A stretch of DNA of 64,000 nt from Prorocentrum cordatum (Eukaryota > Sar > Dinophyceae > Prorocentrales > Prorocentraceae), in contig CAUYUJ010014603.1 in NCBI GenBank assembly GCA_963575745.1, positions 101,811-165,810 of the forward strand, in the 5' to 3' direction. The translations under genes were made by a program, and so were the position numbers. The notes beneath the pieces were generated by a model. It searched no databases. It was given only the letters and a program-made list of their open reading frames with translations, and was not told the origin of the DNA. Within the stretch, counting starts at the first letter, position 1, and the number at the start of each line of letters is the position of its first letter. Shown one piece after another: positions 10,100-21,175 of this stretch.

Positions 10100-10665
10100 G
10101 ATCGAGCTCGCCATGGCCAATCAGGCCGTTTGTTGCCTCCATCGAGGCGTGGCTCAAGACTGTTGACATCAGGGAGGGATTTTCCGTGGGTGGTAAAGAA
10201 TTGGGTAACATCTTGTCAGGGCAGCTCGCGGGCGCAATCGGTATCTTTGGTAAAAGGGTTCAGAAGGTGCTGTCGTCTCTCTGCGTTCCTGGCAACGGTC
10301 AATGGGTCCGCTTCTCTGTGCCTGCTGCTCTTAACGGGCCCACGCAAACGCATGTTGGTCCAGACAAGAGCCCTTTTCAAATCAAGATGGGTACCACGGA
10401 CAAGAAGATCACACATCTCCTCCGCGAGCATTGCGCCGATCACGAGTTTTTTCTCGATCGGCAGAGCGGCTGGATCTCGGGAAGTTGGAACCTTATTTTT
10501 ACGACTTGAACCACGACGGGTGCATGGCCCCACAATCCGCTACTGGTATGATGCCGCGCTAGTGCAGCTCGGATGGTCCAGGGAGCAGCTCCTACAGATC
10601 GTCAAGCAAGTCAGGAGTAGCGTCTTCGACGGGCAATTTTTCCATGAGGTCGAAGGTGGGCCGCC
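10100..10665 (+). pseudogene. LINE ORF1/linker region
   Basis: The frame 10,186-10,509 encodes 107 residues, including PDKSPFQIKMGTTDKKITHL and a later SGSWNLIF. After a stop the adjoining frame reads WYDAALVQLGWSREQLLQ. From my knowledge of dinoflagellate LINE proteins, a DK-rich segment and a W...A...LG.....L segment come just before the endonuclease domain, and that is what follows here. Broken by frame changes at about 10,509. Confidence 0.5.
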
Positions 10666-10667
10666 GC

Positions 10668-11500
10668 CCGGGACTGGAAAGATCACTCCCGCCGCTTGGA
10701 ATGCCCGTGCCCTCCTTCGGTTTCGTGGACAGGTGGCTATGCGGAGAGCCTGCTACCTCCATTCGGCTGGCATCTCGAGGTCGGTCTTTGCTGTTCAAGA
10801 AGCGCAGCAGGACATCGGCGAGTTCAGGGTCTTCATGGGAAAGGTCCTACTGGTCCTCGCGTGTTTGGGCCCCGTGAAGAAGCAAGGGGCGGTCGCAATT
10901 GCGGTGGGGTCGCGGCGGTCGTTCCTACTTCGTCGTCTGCCTCAGCATCTGCGTCGGCGTCCACTCTAGTTTCGGGGAGAATGCGCAAGCCAATTTTTCG
11001 GCAGGACAAGGCGGGTATTCGACGGTACAATTTGCGCAACCATGGTTTGACAGCAGGACTGGTCTTGGGAGTGATTGATAATTTTCGGAGGGATCTGGTA
11101 TAGGTGAGAGGCGATAATAGCTCCAGATTGTTTGCTTGCAGAGATTCCAATTTTGCTGAGACTGACCAGTTGTACTTGGCCAGACCTGAAAGAGTTTGCC
11201 ATGGCAATGCGACGAGCGCGGCCCGGACACAATTAAACAATTGGTTAGCGACATTTGGTCAGATGTCACGGATCGTCTCGGAGAATCCCACCCAGTGCTG
11301 TTGTGACTCCAAGACTCTTGCCAGGCTGGCCCGCATTTGAGTTTGGAAGCCGAAATGGATGTCTTGTCAGTTGTGCCATTACATCGCCGCCATTGACACC
11401 CCGGAGCTGCTCTCGGAGCGGGGGATCTCCGACCATGCTGCTGTTTGTTTGGTCCTTCAGCACCGGTTTCGTGATAATGCGGCAGCCAAGCCTGTCCGGG
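10668..11500 (+). pseudogene. LINE endonuclease (EEP fold), degenerate
   Basis: This would encode the apurinic-type endonuclease that nicks target DNA for target-primed reverse transcription. Visible in order across several frames: ITPAAWNARALLRF (about 10,670-10,720), FAVQEA (about 10,790, the catalytic Glu motif), a RYNLRNHGLTAG segment (about 11,020-11,060), LATFGQM...NPTQCC (about 11,245-11,300), and ERGISDHAAV (11,416-11,445) with the conserved Asp-His pair near the domain end. Changes of frame and stops separate the pieces, so no active protein can be made. Confidence 0.75.
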
Positions 11501-11599
11501 GACATATCTACAAGGAGTTGGAGCGTCAAAGCCAAACTGGGCGCGCCCATCTCCACGGACAAGGATGACATCGTATCTCTCCATTCAGGGCTGATGAAA

Positions 11600-12230
11600 G
11601 TATGGAAATCTAGCATTTCTTCGTCTGCTTGCGACATTATGAACATGGTCTTGTAGGACGAATTTGATTCGCCAGAAGCCCGACGAATATTCGCTAGGCG
11701 ATCTGCGAGAACCATCTGGCGGCAGGATGCCTGTCTTGCAGTCCAGGTGTGCACCTTGTCAGGCGCAGCGCGCGAACGTATTGAAATCAATGGTGGGGGT
11801 CAATGGTGGGGGCTGCGTCGGGTCGGTTCAGCTTCCTTTCACCTTTGGTCAGAGACGGCCCGCGATGCTGCTTCAGCCGCCGTGCTCACAGAGCTCCAAT
11901 CATTTAGATGCGCTGACGAGCGGAAGGGCTGGCCGTAACTAGGGGCGTCTTCGGGATAGAGGGGGGCCCAAATCTGGGCACCGTCAGCCAAGCGTTTCGT
12001 CTTTCTCGCTACCAAAGACGGCGAGCAGGTCTTCTTCTCGTTGGAGGACAAGCTGTCTGCTCTCTCTGGGTATTGAGCTCGAGTCTTGTCCAGGCCCGCC
12101 TCGTGCCCTGCCTCTGCTGATGCGTGCCCCAGCACGCGCTTGTAGGCGTGCGACTTCGACGACCGACCGCCGCCTGCTCAACGCGTGCTCGAATCAGTTC
12201 TCAAACGGCTGGCGCCTTCTCGCTCGGCTC
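11600..12230 (+). pseudogene. LINE linker between endonuclease and RT
   Basis: The frame around 11,660-11,938 reads DEFDSPEARRIFARRSARTI followed by an alanine-rich helical region and a W-containing end. Another frame near 12,145-12,220 reads ACDFDDRPPPAQRVLESVLK. An FDF-x-PPP segment a little before the fingers of the reverse transcriptase is typical of dinoflagellate LINEs, as I recall them. Interrupted by stops near 11,938, 11,967 and 12,080. Confidence 0.55.
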
Positions 12231-12349
12231 ACGGGGTGGGCGGGCTTCCATGCGTGGCTCGGGCTGATCGCGAGCTCGGTGCTCAGTGCTTTTTGGCAAG
12301 CTTGGAATGTAATGGTGGCATATCAAGAGTTATTCATCCCGCTTGGTGA

Positions 12350-12960
12350 CGCACTTCAAGCACGTCTGCCCGAATGCTGTCGGGGTACCGATGATGTTGA
12401 CTGCGGAATAGTCGCGTCGCCAGATGTTGTCCGCATGCTCGGCCGTCGCAACGCTGGCCCAGCCGCGCTCAATTCAGCGCTGCCCCTGATGATCAACCCT
12501 GCGACCTCTGGGGCGCAGCTTGGCTTTGTTCCTGGTGGGCATTGAGCATCTGGCATCCGTGAGATGGACATGCTGCCGAGGGCCGCGTCCACGCTCTCGG
12601 GGGCATGCGCGTGGCACCCACTGCGCGTGGCAATCGACTTTGGGCGAGCTTCCCCCATGCGAGCTGTTCTTCGGCGCCTTCAGCTCCGATCGGCGTTCAA
12701 TTCTGCGATTCGGTCCATGTGCGGCGCCACTTCTGGTGTCGGTAGATCTTGAAAACCTGAGAGTCGGTTTGAATCCCGTGCGCTAGGTGCTTGTCGGGCT
12801 TGTGCTGATGACATTGGGGGCATCCCCTCTTGACGCTGTGGACCCTGCTTTGCTTGCTAAAGCCATGGCTGTCGCGGAGACCTTGGCAAACGTCAAGCTC
12901 GAGCCAGTAAAGGCGTGGTGGTTTCGCTATCGTGCGCCTTCTCGATCAAGGGGGCAATTG
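12350..12960 (+). pseudogene. LINE reverse transcriptase palm, degenerate
   Basis: The domain copies element RNA into DNA at the nicked target. Three motifs are legible in + frames: QLGFVPG (12,519-12,536), RVAIDFG (about 12,624-12,644, the motif A catalytic Asp), and ACADDIGG (12,798-12,821, the motif C Asp-Asp pair as CADD). They occur in the right order. Stops at 12,544, 12,750 and elsewhere and frame changes between motifs show that it is inactive. Confidence 0.82.
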
Positions 12961-13861
12961 AAATCGGCAATATCATCGCATTCCTTTCTTCCGCATCGAT
13001 CCAGCGCGTCTGTGTCTTGGCTCGTGGCGTGGCCCCGCTGTTCTTCGCCTCGAATCATGGTCGAGTCCTTGAGCCAATTGTGCGGTTGAAGACTCAGCGC
13101 TCGCAGCATCAGTGGCTCCTCCGGCGACCAACGCGCCCGCCTACATGGCGAGAGATTCTCCGACGCTGAGCTGCGCGGCCCAGTTTCTCATCCCGGACGA
13201 ATATATCACGAGCGACATGCGTCATATTGTGAAGGCGCCTGCTCATCGATGGATAGCCCGCTCGCGCATGACGGATCGGTCTTCCAGTTCTTCTCTCCCG
13301 ATCTGCTTCCGCCATCCGTTGCCGTCCCTGTGCGCGCGGGGCATGGTGATTCGCAGCTGCGGTGCTCGTGTCATGGCAGTGGGGTTCCCCTCTGGCAACG
13401 CGGGGTCTGTGCGGGCTGGCAGACCCCTGCTGGCCAGAGCTGTCAGCTGGTTAGCCGATTGGATACATGAGGTGGTCGACATGGCGCAAGGCAAGAGTGA
13501 TCTCGAATGGTGGTGGGAAGGGTCGATGCCGATCCTTGCCCATGCACTGGGTGCTGAACTGTTCCTTCCTGCCCTGTCGCCATCTGGGGCTCCTTCTCCT
13601 GGGGGGCTCTCAGTGGCTGAGGGCATCTCTTTATCTGCAGTGTGGTTTTTCAGAGCAATTCCGAGTGCGTCTCGATCAATCTTGCGGCGGACGCGCCCAG
13701 CGGCCTCGCCTGCAACATGGGGGCCTTGGGCGCCCGTGCTGCTCTTCCTTCTCCTACTGACGGGCTGCTTCGCAGGTGCGGTGTCTGCGGCGTGTCTGCT
13801 CCATCTCCCGATGCGCTTCCAGCTTCGCGTGCTTTGCGCTAGCCGCTGCCCGCAATTCTAG
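12960..13861 (+). pseudogene. LINE RT thumb/C-terminal region
   Basis: The frame 13,112-13,861 is open for 249 codons. Its start (AAQFLIPDEYITSDMRHIVK) resembles the segment after the palm in dinoflagellate LINEs, where a conserved AQ... stretch precedes helices. The remainder ends in a Leu-rich hydrophobic stretch and matches nothing I know. The length of the open frame is notable in a dead element, but GC-rich composition can account for it. Confidence 0.45.
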
Positions 13862-15620
13862 ATGATGGAGGAGCTGCGGAAGCGTTTGGAGTACTTAAAC
13901 CGCCCAGAGTCTGCTAAGTGCCTGCGTCGGTTCGTGTTTCGCCATGGTTGCGTGCGTGGGATCTATGCGGGGCCGCCGGGGCGTGCGCTGATGAGCCGCG
14001 CGGGCGCCTCATGGAGACAAGGGTCGACCTTCTTCTTGGGCCCCGGCAGCGCGCGGCGGACCTCCGCCCCCAAGCTTTCCCAGCGAGGCGCAGCCACGTG
14101 CGGATCAGAAGTCGGCCTAACATTGCGAGAGCACCTCTGCCTGCATCGTCGAGGGCGCCGCGAAGCTTCCTCTCCATGCGAAGGTTGCTGGTGTCAGCCG
14201 TCCTCTTCAAAACGGCCTGCCGCCCAATGTGCCCAGTGGCGATTGGGCTGCTTGCCCCTGGAGCCTCAGTCACGTCCGCTGACGAAGGGGAGAGCCCAGA
14301 GGATGGTGCCCGTTGATGATATCCTGGGCCACGAGTCAGAAACGCCTCCAGGGCGTCCGCCGAGCAGGTTAAGGTCGCGAGGGGCCCAGGTGATGACGAT
14401 CCTACTCGGGGAGCAGAAAGATTTCGGAGGGGGCTTACAGGCCGTGCCACCGCTTGGGACGTCTTCGTGGCTTCCGTCATTTCTGTGCGGGAGCGGTCGG
14501 CAATTTCTTCGCGTGTCTGGATTTGTGCGTGGATTACACGTGCGGGGTTCTGCGCAATCAGCAGTTCACGCCGCTGGTGGGAGAGGCTTCAGGACGCGGT
14601 GACGATGGGCGCAAGCTCATTGCTGAAGACATGTGTCTGGCGGTATGGTGCGTTTCTGCTATTTCTGGCGAGCAGCTATGGCGTCATCTGGTCGCTGTGC
14701 CTAGTATGGGACATTGTGTAATTTCATGTGATGCGGCTGGCGCGGCAGAACGCAATGACCCAAGTTGCCAGACTGCAATTGCAGCTTGCTCCTGTTCCCT
14801 CGAGAGTGCGTTTGACTTCCGTGATCGCGTTCTCAGGTGCAATGCGAATGGGCTCGCTCTTCCCGCCCTGCTGACGCGCTGCCCAGGCTCCGTGCCGCGC
14901 TTGCAGAAGTGCCGCTCGACGTAGACATGCTGGACATTGACCCGAAGGACTTGCGCTCTGTCCCTTCCCTGCGCTGCTCGTCTGCGCGCTCTCCGCTGGC
15001 ATCTTTGCCCGGGCGGCTCCGCGAGCTGGGTGCGCCGCGGGCCCCGTCTTTCTGGAAGCGGGCTTCGAAGCAATGGCAGAGCGAGCAGGTGGCAGCGCAG
15101 GAGATTTTCCCCCCCCTGCGTGCTGCGCAGACGATGCCATGTCTGACTGGGAGCAGGCTACCACTTTAACCACATGGGGTCGGGAAGCGTGGGCAGCGGT
15201 GCTGCGAATGTGGCGCCGTGGCCAGCAGTCAGCTCTAGTGATCCAGCTCCGCTGCTGCTTCCAGGCAGTGCTTGTGTCTTCTCTGCGCCGCTTGTTCAGG
15301 GCCTCATTGGCGTAGATGATGCGGCCTTCCGCTCCTGGTCTCGGAGCATGCCACGCTGCGCCCCCCAGTGCCGTTCCGGTTGAATGCTCTATGCGAGGCC
15401 CCTGACGTGCACTTGATCGCGACCCAGTCTCTTCTACCATTTTGTGTAACTTGATAGTCTTCCGCCTTGTGGCCCGTTTGGTCTGGGTCCCGGCGTTCTG
15501 GATGATGCCGGCGCTGGGGATTGGGAGGGGCTCAGCTACGACGCAACTGGGAGTCTCGATGGTAGCCGCGATGGTGCCCCTCTGCCGCGCGCGGCTGGTA
15601 CTGGCACTGGCGCGATGATG
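13862..15620 (+). pseudogene. Coding-like debris after the LINE
   Basis: The + strand keeps several stop-free stretches with ordinary residue composition, for example 13,862-14,602 (246 codons), 14,454-14,924 (156 codons) and 14,837-15,169 (110 codons, with RLRAALAEVPLDVDMLDIDP). They overlap in different frames, so a single ancestral frame has been broken. They may be the 3' part of the LINE or another retroposed transcript. No domain is recognised. Confidence 0.35.
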
Positions 15621-15689
15621 AGGGCGTGCTTCCCGTTTCTGATTTCTCAGGTAATGACTGCCCGCGCGCGGCGCAGAGTGGCGCCTTGA

Positions 15690-15865
15690 ACGCGCGACCC
15701 CTCGTTGGAGGGCATGGTGAACGTGCTTGCGGAGCTCTTGATTCAAGCCGGCAGTGTGAACGAGATGGACTCCCTGGCGGGCGTGGTGTACCAGTGTGCG
15801 GAAGCCCTCGCTGTGGCCGAGGACGCCGACGTGGGGGCTGCTACTCCGAATGGCGACGTGATGGG
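15690..15865 (+). pseudogene. Coding-like fragment, unknown family
   Basis: The + frame reads EGMVNVLAELLIQAGSVNEM followed by DSLAGVVYQCAEALAVAEDA, an ordinary amphipathic helical protein sequence with no low complexity. It is stopped on both sides within about 70 codons. It resembles the fragment at 16,375-16,640 in composition only. Confidence 0.4.
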
Positions 15866-15931
15866 ACCGTGTGGGCGTTGATGCACCATGGCTGCACCGA
15901 CCGAAGTGGCCCCGCCCCGTCCCCAGTTCAT

Positions 15932-16144
15932 TTTGGACGCCCGAAATGGGCACGGAAAGAATGGGCACTATGCCCAACAACAAATGTTGTCCCAAGCCAA
16001 CAGCGGCCGCTGTTGGGCAGGCGGCCTCCTGTCTCGAATGAACACAGGCCGCGGCGGCGTGGACAGCGAATCCTGTTCAAAATGAACAGGAATTGTTGTT
16101 GGGCATTGTGCCCATTCTTGCAGTACCCATTTCGGGCGTCCGAA
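15932..16144. mobile_element. MITE R4, copy 1 (213 bp), TSD TTCAT
   Basis: The ends TTTGGACGCCCGAAATGGG and its reverse complement (one mismatch near the tip) form a terminal inverted repeat of about 35 bp that includes AAGAATGGGCAC. A perfect 5-bp duplication TTCAT flanks it at 15,927-15,931 and 16,145-16,149. Inside are AACAGCGGCCGCTGTTGGGC and TGTTCAAAATGAACAGG palindromes. The second copy is at 59,281-59,493. No coding capacity. Confidence 0.93.
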
Positions 16145-16149
16145 TTCAT

Positions 16150-16700
16150 GGCGGCAGCGCACCACATCGGTCCAAGGAGACGGATGCGCTGAGCTATGAT
16201 GACGCAGCGCCTCAGTTCGACGGATGCGACGCCGCGGCGGCTGCGGAGCTCGGCGGCCCCCTCCCCCCCGCGCTGTTGGCTCGACAGCTGCCACCCCCTC
16301 GCAGTCATGTGGTCTAAGCGTCGATCTTGACTCGCTTCGCGGTGGACAAGATGTAGCAGTCGATCTTTCCTGGCCCTGACGTCCCGCCTCTCTCCCCGCC
16401 GTTCCCGAACCTGTCTGGGGATGGACCATGCGCGTCGCCTCCCTCGGGCCAGTTCAACCTGTGCATGCAGATGGTTCTGGCTGGAGACGACGTGGACTCC
16501 CTGATTCCTGATGCGATCGATCTGCGTGCCGAGCTGTCGGATGGCATGAGGGCATTTTATGGGCAGTTTCTGGAAGCAGCTGCAGAAGGGGGGAAGTATA
16601 CGACGGTGTCGTACATAATATGGCCTTTGCTGCGCTTCCTACACTTCCTGACGGCGTCGCCGTCGCCGTCACCGCCTCGTCGGGCGACGTCTTTGCTGGC
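16150..16700 (+). pseudogene. Coding-like fragment, unknown family
   Basis: The frame around 16,375-16,640 reads GPDVPPLSPPFPNLSGDGPC and then MVLAGDDVDSLIPDAIDLRA, MRAFYGQFLEAAAEGG and YIIWPLLRFLHF. The residue mix is that of a real protein, unlike the repeats nearby. It has no recognised domain. It runs into repeat R8 at about 16,700, so it is probably a truncated retroposed segment. Confidence 0.4.
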
Positions 16701-16795
16701 GTCTTCAACTGGGCCAGCTTCTCATCCTGAGTCGTTTTCTGACGCTCCCGCGGCCCTGCGAGCGCCCCCGGAGGCCAGAAACTGCCCAAATCCTA
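16700..16795 (-). repeat. Dispersed repeat R8, copy
   Basis: On the - strand it carries the GGCCTC...GGGGGCGCTCGCAGGGCC and CGTCAGAAAACGACTCAGGA blocks of R8, matching 7,030-7,100. Confidence 0.7.
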
Positions 16796-17210
16796 CCGCC
16801 CCAATTTGTTGGAACGTCGGATCTCTGGGTGCCCTCCCGCAGGAGCTGCACCTCGCACCAGGAGGGCGGGGCCGTGCCGACGCTGCCGTGGAGGAGCGGC
16901 GTGATGGCCGAGGGCGGCCGCCTGGGTCGCCCACGGGGCCGCGAAGCTGTGCGTGCTTCGTGCCGCGCGGCCAGGGCCGCAGAGGTGCCCCTCCGACTGG
17001 GCGGCGCGAGGGCTGGAAGTCAGCCGCGCGCCGCGCATCCGGGGCGCGGTGCGCGAAGTTGGGCGCCCCCCGCTGCGGCGCAGGCGGGGCCCGGCGTGCC
17101 GCTGCGCCCCGAGTTGCCCGCGTCGCGGTTGCCGCTGCGACCGTCTGGGAGCGAGGGGGCGGGGCGTCTTCGGTGAGGGCGCGGAGGATTCCAAAGGGCC
17201 GCGCGACCCA
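16796..17210. other. GC-rich spacer before the inverted repeat
   Basis: Very GC-rich unique sequence. Long frames on both strands are proline/arginine/alanine-rich and give no motif. No gene is called. Confidence 0.4.
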
Positions 17211-17460
17211 CTCTGGCCGTTGTTTAGAGGGAGCTGCTGGGAGCCAGGGGGCGACAAATTCTCCAAACTCGTTGTGCGTGAAGGGGCGGCATGGGAGCCG
17301 CGCCAGGGCAATGTCGGGGCTAGCCAGGCAAGCAGTGACCCCCGCGAAGCCCCAGTAGGCCCCTGGGCTCCTGGAAGCCGGCGACGGCCAAAGTTCACCG
17401 AAAACGCCCAAAAACGCCCTGCCTCGATCGTCGACGGCCGTGGGAAAAAAACATGTCAGC
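17211..17460 (+). repeat. Repeat R12 head, copy 2
   Basis: Nearly identical to 3,352-3,600 and the reverse of 30,812-31,051. It forms the outer edge of the left arm. Confidence 0.9.
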
Positions 17461-17519
17461 CGGGGGAAAAGGAGGAGGAGGAGGAGAAGGGGGAAGAAAG
17501 GGAGGAGGAGGAGGAGGAG

Positions 17520-18225
17520 GAGAAGACTACGACGACGTCGACGACGACGACGACGAACACCGACGACGACGACGACGACAAACGGACACCGACGACCACG
17601 GACGACCACGACCACGGGCGAACGACGCGACGGACACCGACAACGACGACGGACACCGATGACCACAGACGGACACCGATGATTACAGATTACAGACGAC
17701 CACGACCGCGGACGACGACAATGACGCCGGACGACGACGACGACGACGACGACTGACGACGACGACGACGACGACGACAACGGGCGACGACGACAATGAC
17801 GACGACGACGGACGACGACGACGGACGACGACGTCGGACGATGACGACGGCGAAGACGACAACGGCGACGACGAATGCGAAGAGGGGCGACGACGACGGT
17901 GATGGACGACGACGACGACCACGACGACGGAAGAAGACGACGACGACGACGGGAGACGACGGCGAGCGACGACGAACGGGCGACGACGGGAGACGACGGA
18001 CGACGACGACGACGACGACGACAACGGACAACGACGGACGACGACGACGACGGTGGACGACGACGACGACGGACGACGACGATGGCGGACGACGACGACG
18101 ACGGACGACGACGATGACGGACGACGACGACGACGTCGGACGACGACGGACGGACGGACGAACGGACGACGGACGGCAGCGGACGACGACGACGCGACGA
18201 CGACGACGACGACGACGAGAAGAAG
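17520..18225 (+). repeat. (GAC)n array of left arm
   Basis: Interrupted GAC array paired with the GTC array at 30,078-30,760. The frames inside are Asp/Thr/Arg or Val/Ser repeats. Confidence 0.93.
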
Positions 18226-18665
18226 AAAAGGAGGGGGACGGGGGGGCCGACGAGGGGGAAGAGGAGGAGGAGGAGGAGGAGGAAGGAGGAGGAGGAGGAG
18301 GAGAAGGAGGAGGAGGAAGGGAGGAGGAGGGGGAGGAGGGGGGGAGGAGGAGGAGGAGGAGGGGGAGGAGGACGGGAGCAGGAGGAGGAGAAGGAAGAGG
18401 AGAAGGAGGAGGAGAAGGACGGAAAGAGGAGGTGGGAGGAGGAAGAGGAGGAGGGGGGGGAGGAGAGTGAGGAGGAGGAGGAGGAGGAGGAGGAGAGAGG
18501 AGGAGGAGGAGGTGGAGGAGGAGGAGGAGGAGGAGGGGGAAGACGAGGAGGAGGAGGAGGAAGAGGAGGAGAAGGAGGCAGACGACTATGAGGATAAGCA
18601 AAAGGTGGAGGAGGGGAAGGAGGAGGAGCAGGAGGAGGAGGAGTAGGAGGAGGAGGAGGAGGAGG
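18226..18665 (+). repeat. (GGA)n array of left arm
   Basis: Long purine-only GGA/GGGA tract paired with the CCT array at 29,640-30,075. The long - strand frame across it is low complexity. Confidence 0.93.
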
Positions 18666-18689
18666 GAGACGCGACGACTCATAGATCCG

Positions 18690-19290
18690 AGAATGTGTTT
18701 TTTTCCATTGGTTATCATCCTTCTGAGCTTTTGACTACGAGGCCCGTCGTCGGGCGCAGGGGTCATCGAACATGGCTCCAGGGCGAAAAACCACTCCCGG
18801 GGAGACGACCGCGACGACCCAGAGAACCGAGGATTTTTTTTTGTTTTTCAAACTGGCGTTTTTTTCCTGGATTTCGCCACGCGGGGCCCGTCGTCGGGCC
18901 CGAGGCCATCGAGAGGGGCTTCGGGGCGAAAAAGTACTCCCAGGGAGAGGGCGGGACCTCTGGGGCCGCGGATTGAAAACGACGACGACGACGACGACGA
19001 CGACGACCCGCAGATCCGAGGATGTGATTTCTTCATTATGGCGGTGTGTTCTTGGATTTCGGCGCGCGGAGCCCGTCGTCGGGCCTGGGGGCCATTGAAA
19101 AGGGTTCAGGGGCGAAAAACCACTCCCGGCGAAGGGGCGGGACCTTTGGGCCCGCGGGTCGAAAACGACGACGACGACCACGACGACCCAGAGATCCGAG
19201 GATGTGATGTTTTCAATCAGGCGCTTTTTCTTGGATTTTGGCCTGCGGGGCCCGTCGGGCACGGATCTCTGGGGGCGACGACGACGCTCG
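18690..19290 (+). repeat. Four tandem R8 units, left arm
   Basis: Four related units of about 150-170 bp follow one another, each with a GGCCCGTCGTCGGG-like block, a GGCGAAAAA-CACTCC block and a GACGACGAC stretch ending at GATCCGAGGATGTG. Their mirror is 29,005-29,600. Elsewhere R8 occurs singly, so it was tandemly amplified here before the arms were duplicated. Confidence 0.8.
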
Positions 19291-19713
19291 CCAAGCGTTG
19301 TCCCCCCCCGGATCCAGGCCCCCGGAAGCCACCGAAATTATTGAAGGCCCCTGGAGGCCGGAGGGGACAACGCTTGCTCGCGGTCGCGTCGTCGTCGCCG
19401 CCGCTGCTGCCGCGGCCGCCGCCAACGACGCGCCGCCGCCGCCGCCGCCGCACGGCCCGCACCGCGCGGCGGCGCGCGGCGCGGCCGCCCTGGACGACCG
19501 CAGCGGCCTCCTCCGCGACCTCGGAGGCCTGGCGCGGGGGGGGGCGCAGGGGGGCAGGGGGGTGGGCACAGGAGGGGGGCGAAGGTGCAAACGAGATCGC
19601 TTGGCGGTTCTGGCGGCGCGATGCTTTCTAGCAAACGGGAGGTTGCATTTGAGACGCGTTTTGTTCCTCATCTCCAAGGATGGGGGGCGGGAGCACGGGG
19701 CAAAAAGGGCGCA

Positions 19714-19715
<2 letters not shown>
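19291..19715. repeat. GC-rich arm block with CCG repeats
   Basis: Mirrors 28,600-29,004. It holds a GCCGCCGCC-rich core at about 19,395-19,490. No gene is called; the open frames mirror each other on the two arms. Confidence 0.6.
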
Positions 19716-19745
<30 letters not shown>

Positions 19746-20270
19746 AGGAGGAGGAGGAGGAGAAGGAGGAGGAGGAGAGAAGGAGGAGGAGGAGAAGAAA
19801 AAGGAGGAGGACGACAATTGTTTGACATCCGCGCGTCTGCCAAAGCCCAAGGCGCACGCTCTGGGGGGGCGGCGCATCCCTCCAAAGGGACGTGCAGGTG
19901 CACGAACAGGGCGCCAGCCCCAGGGAGAGCGAGCTGGCCGCCGGTGCGGCCCGCTGGAGAGAGAGAGAGAGCGGCGGCGGCGGCCAGTAGTAAAGTAAGA
20001 AGGAGAAGGAAAAAGAGGAGGAGGACGAGGAAGAGGAAGGGGAGGACGAGGAGGAGGAGAAGGAGGATAAGGAGGAGGAAGAGGAGGAGGAGGAGGAGGA
20101 GGAGGAGGAGAAAAAGGACGAGGAGGAGGAGGAAAAGGAGGAAGGAGGAGAGGATGAGGGGGAGGGGGAGGGGAGGAGGAAGAGGAGGAGGAAAAGGAGG
20201 AGGAGGAGGAGGAGGAGGAAGAGGAGGAGGAGGAGGAGGAGGACGAGGAGGAGGAGGAGGATATTGGCAA
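19716..20270 (+). repeat. GGA arrays of left arm
   Basis: Purine tracts at 19,720-19,812 and 19,995-20,265 flank a short unique block with GACAATTGTTTGACATC and GCGCCAGCCCC. The same order is mirrored at 28,150-28,595. Confidence 0.9.
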
Positions 20271-20315
20271 GGCGGGCCGTCCGCCCCAGGCGGCAAAGTC
20301 GGGCTGGTCGACATG

Positions 20316-20515
20316 GGGGGATAGCAGAAGGGAAAACAACGGGGGGTCTTGATAATCAGCTTACGTAGCTGGTTTTCCAAACGCCCCCCGGCGCCGGAGG
20401 CGGCTATGCATCGAGGAGCGGGCCCTTCGGCGGGGCCAGCTGCACGCAGCAGATTTCGCAACCCCCCTTCTCCCAATCCCTTCCATTCGTCTGGCCCGAC
20501 GAATAGAGGAAGGGG
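20316..20515 (+). repeat. Repeat R10, copy 1
   Basis: The unit contains an AATCAGCTTACGTAGCTGGTT-like hairpin, a CGCCGGAGGCGG palindrome, GCATCGAGGAGCGGGCCC and an AACCCCCCTTCTCCCAA end. It recurs inverted in the right arm (about 27,890-28,095) and, independently of the inverted repeat, at 39,748-39,925. Confidence 0.8.
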
Positions 20516-20739
20516 GGGCGGAGGGAGTAGAGGGAGGAGGAGGAGGAGGAGGTGGAGGAGGAAGAGGAGGAGGGGGGGGGGGAGGACGGGGAGCAGGAGG
20601 AGGAGGAGGAGAAGGAGGGGTTTGCCTTGTGAGCATTGGCGACCGCCACCAGGAGACGGTGCCAGGAGGAAGAGGATGAGGAGGGGAGGGAAGAGGGGAA
20701 AAGGGGTGGTGGTGAAGAGGAAACGTTCTAAACCAATCA

Positions 20740-21175
20740 CGCCCTAAAGGGCTGGTGCGAATTACACATGATGGCTTGAATTGCCCAGGTGATGCATGTT
20801 TTCGAGATCGAGGCCGCGATCTCGTGGTTGCGAAGGCCAGATTTGGCGCGCAGTCGCGGTGGCGCGTGCCGGGTGTAGACGGCGTCGGGGGCCAGCGCGG
20901 CGACCGGCGCTGTAACGCGCAGGGGGGGCTGCGGCGGCGGAGCATAGACACCTCCTAGATGGGCCCGAGTAGACGGGTCGGAACATATCGCCGCATCGCC
21001 GATACATCGGCGAAACATCGGCGATGCATCAGCGATGCATCAAAGACGCCAGCGGTGCATCGGCGACGTCGGCGCGACGCAAATCAGGCTCCGCATCGAA
21101 CCGCGTCGGCGATGCATCGGCGATGCAGCGTGATCCTCCGACCCCATCTACTCCGACCCCGCTCAGGAGGCTTAG
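20740..21175 (+). repeat. Arm block with CGGCGATGCATC minisatellite
   Basis: The first part has ATGCATGTTTTCGAGATCGA and a region around AGATTTGGCGCGCAGTCGCG. From 20,990 to 21,130 a 12-bp motif around CGGCGATGCATC repeats irregularly about ten times. It mirrors 27,125-27,548. Confidence 0.85.

Larger units (their letters stand above)
9243..13861 (+). mobile_element. Degenerate non-LTR retrotransposon with 5' leader relic
   Basis: From the leader relic onward the + strand shows, in order, an ORF1-like region with a coiled coil, an endonuclease of the exonuclease/endonuclease/phosphatase fold, and a reverse transcriptase. Each is broken by frameshifts and stops but keeps its signature motifs. 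This is the order of LINE-type elements. The copy is long dead. The 3' end is uncertain, because coding-like sequence continues past 13.9 kb and no poly-A or target duplication was identified. Confidence 0.8.
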
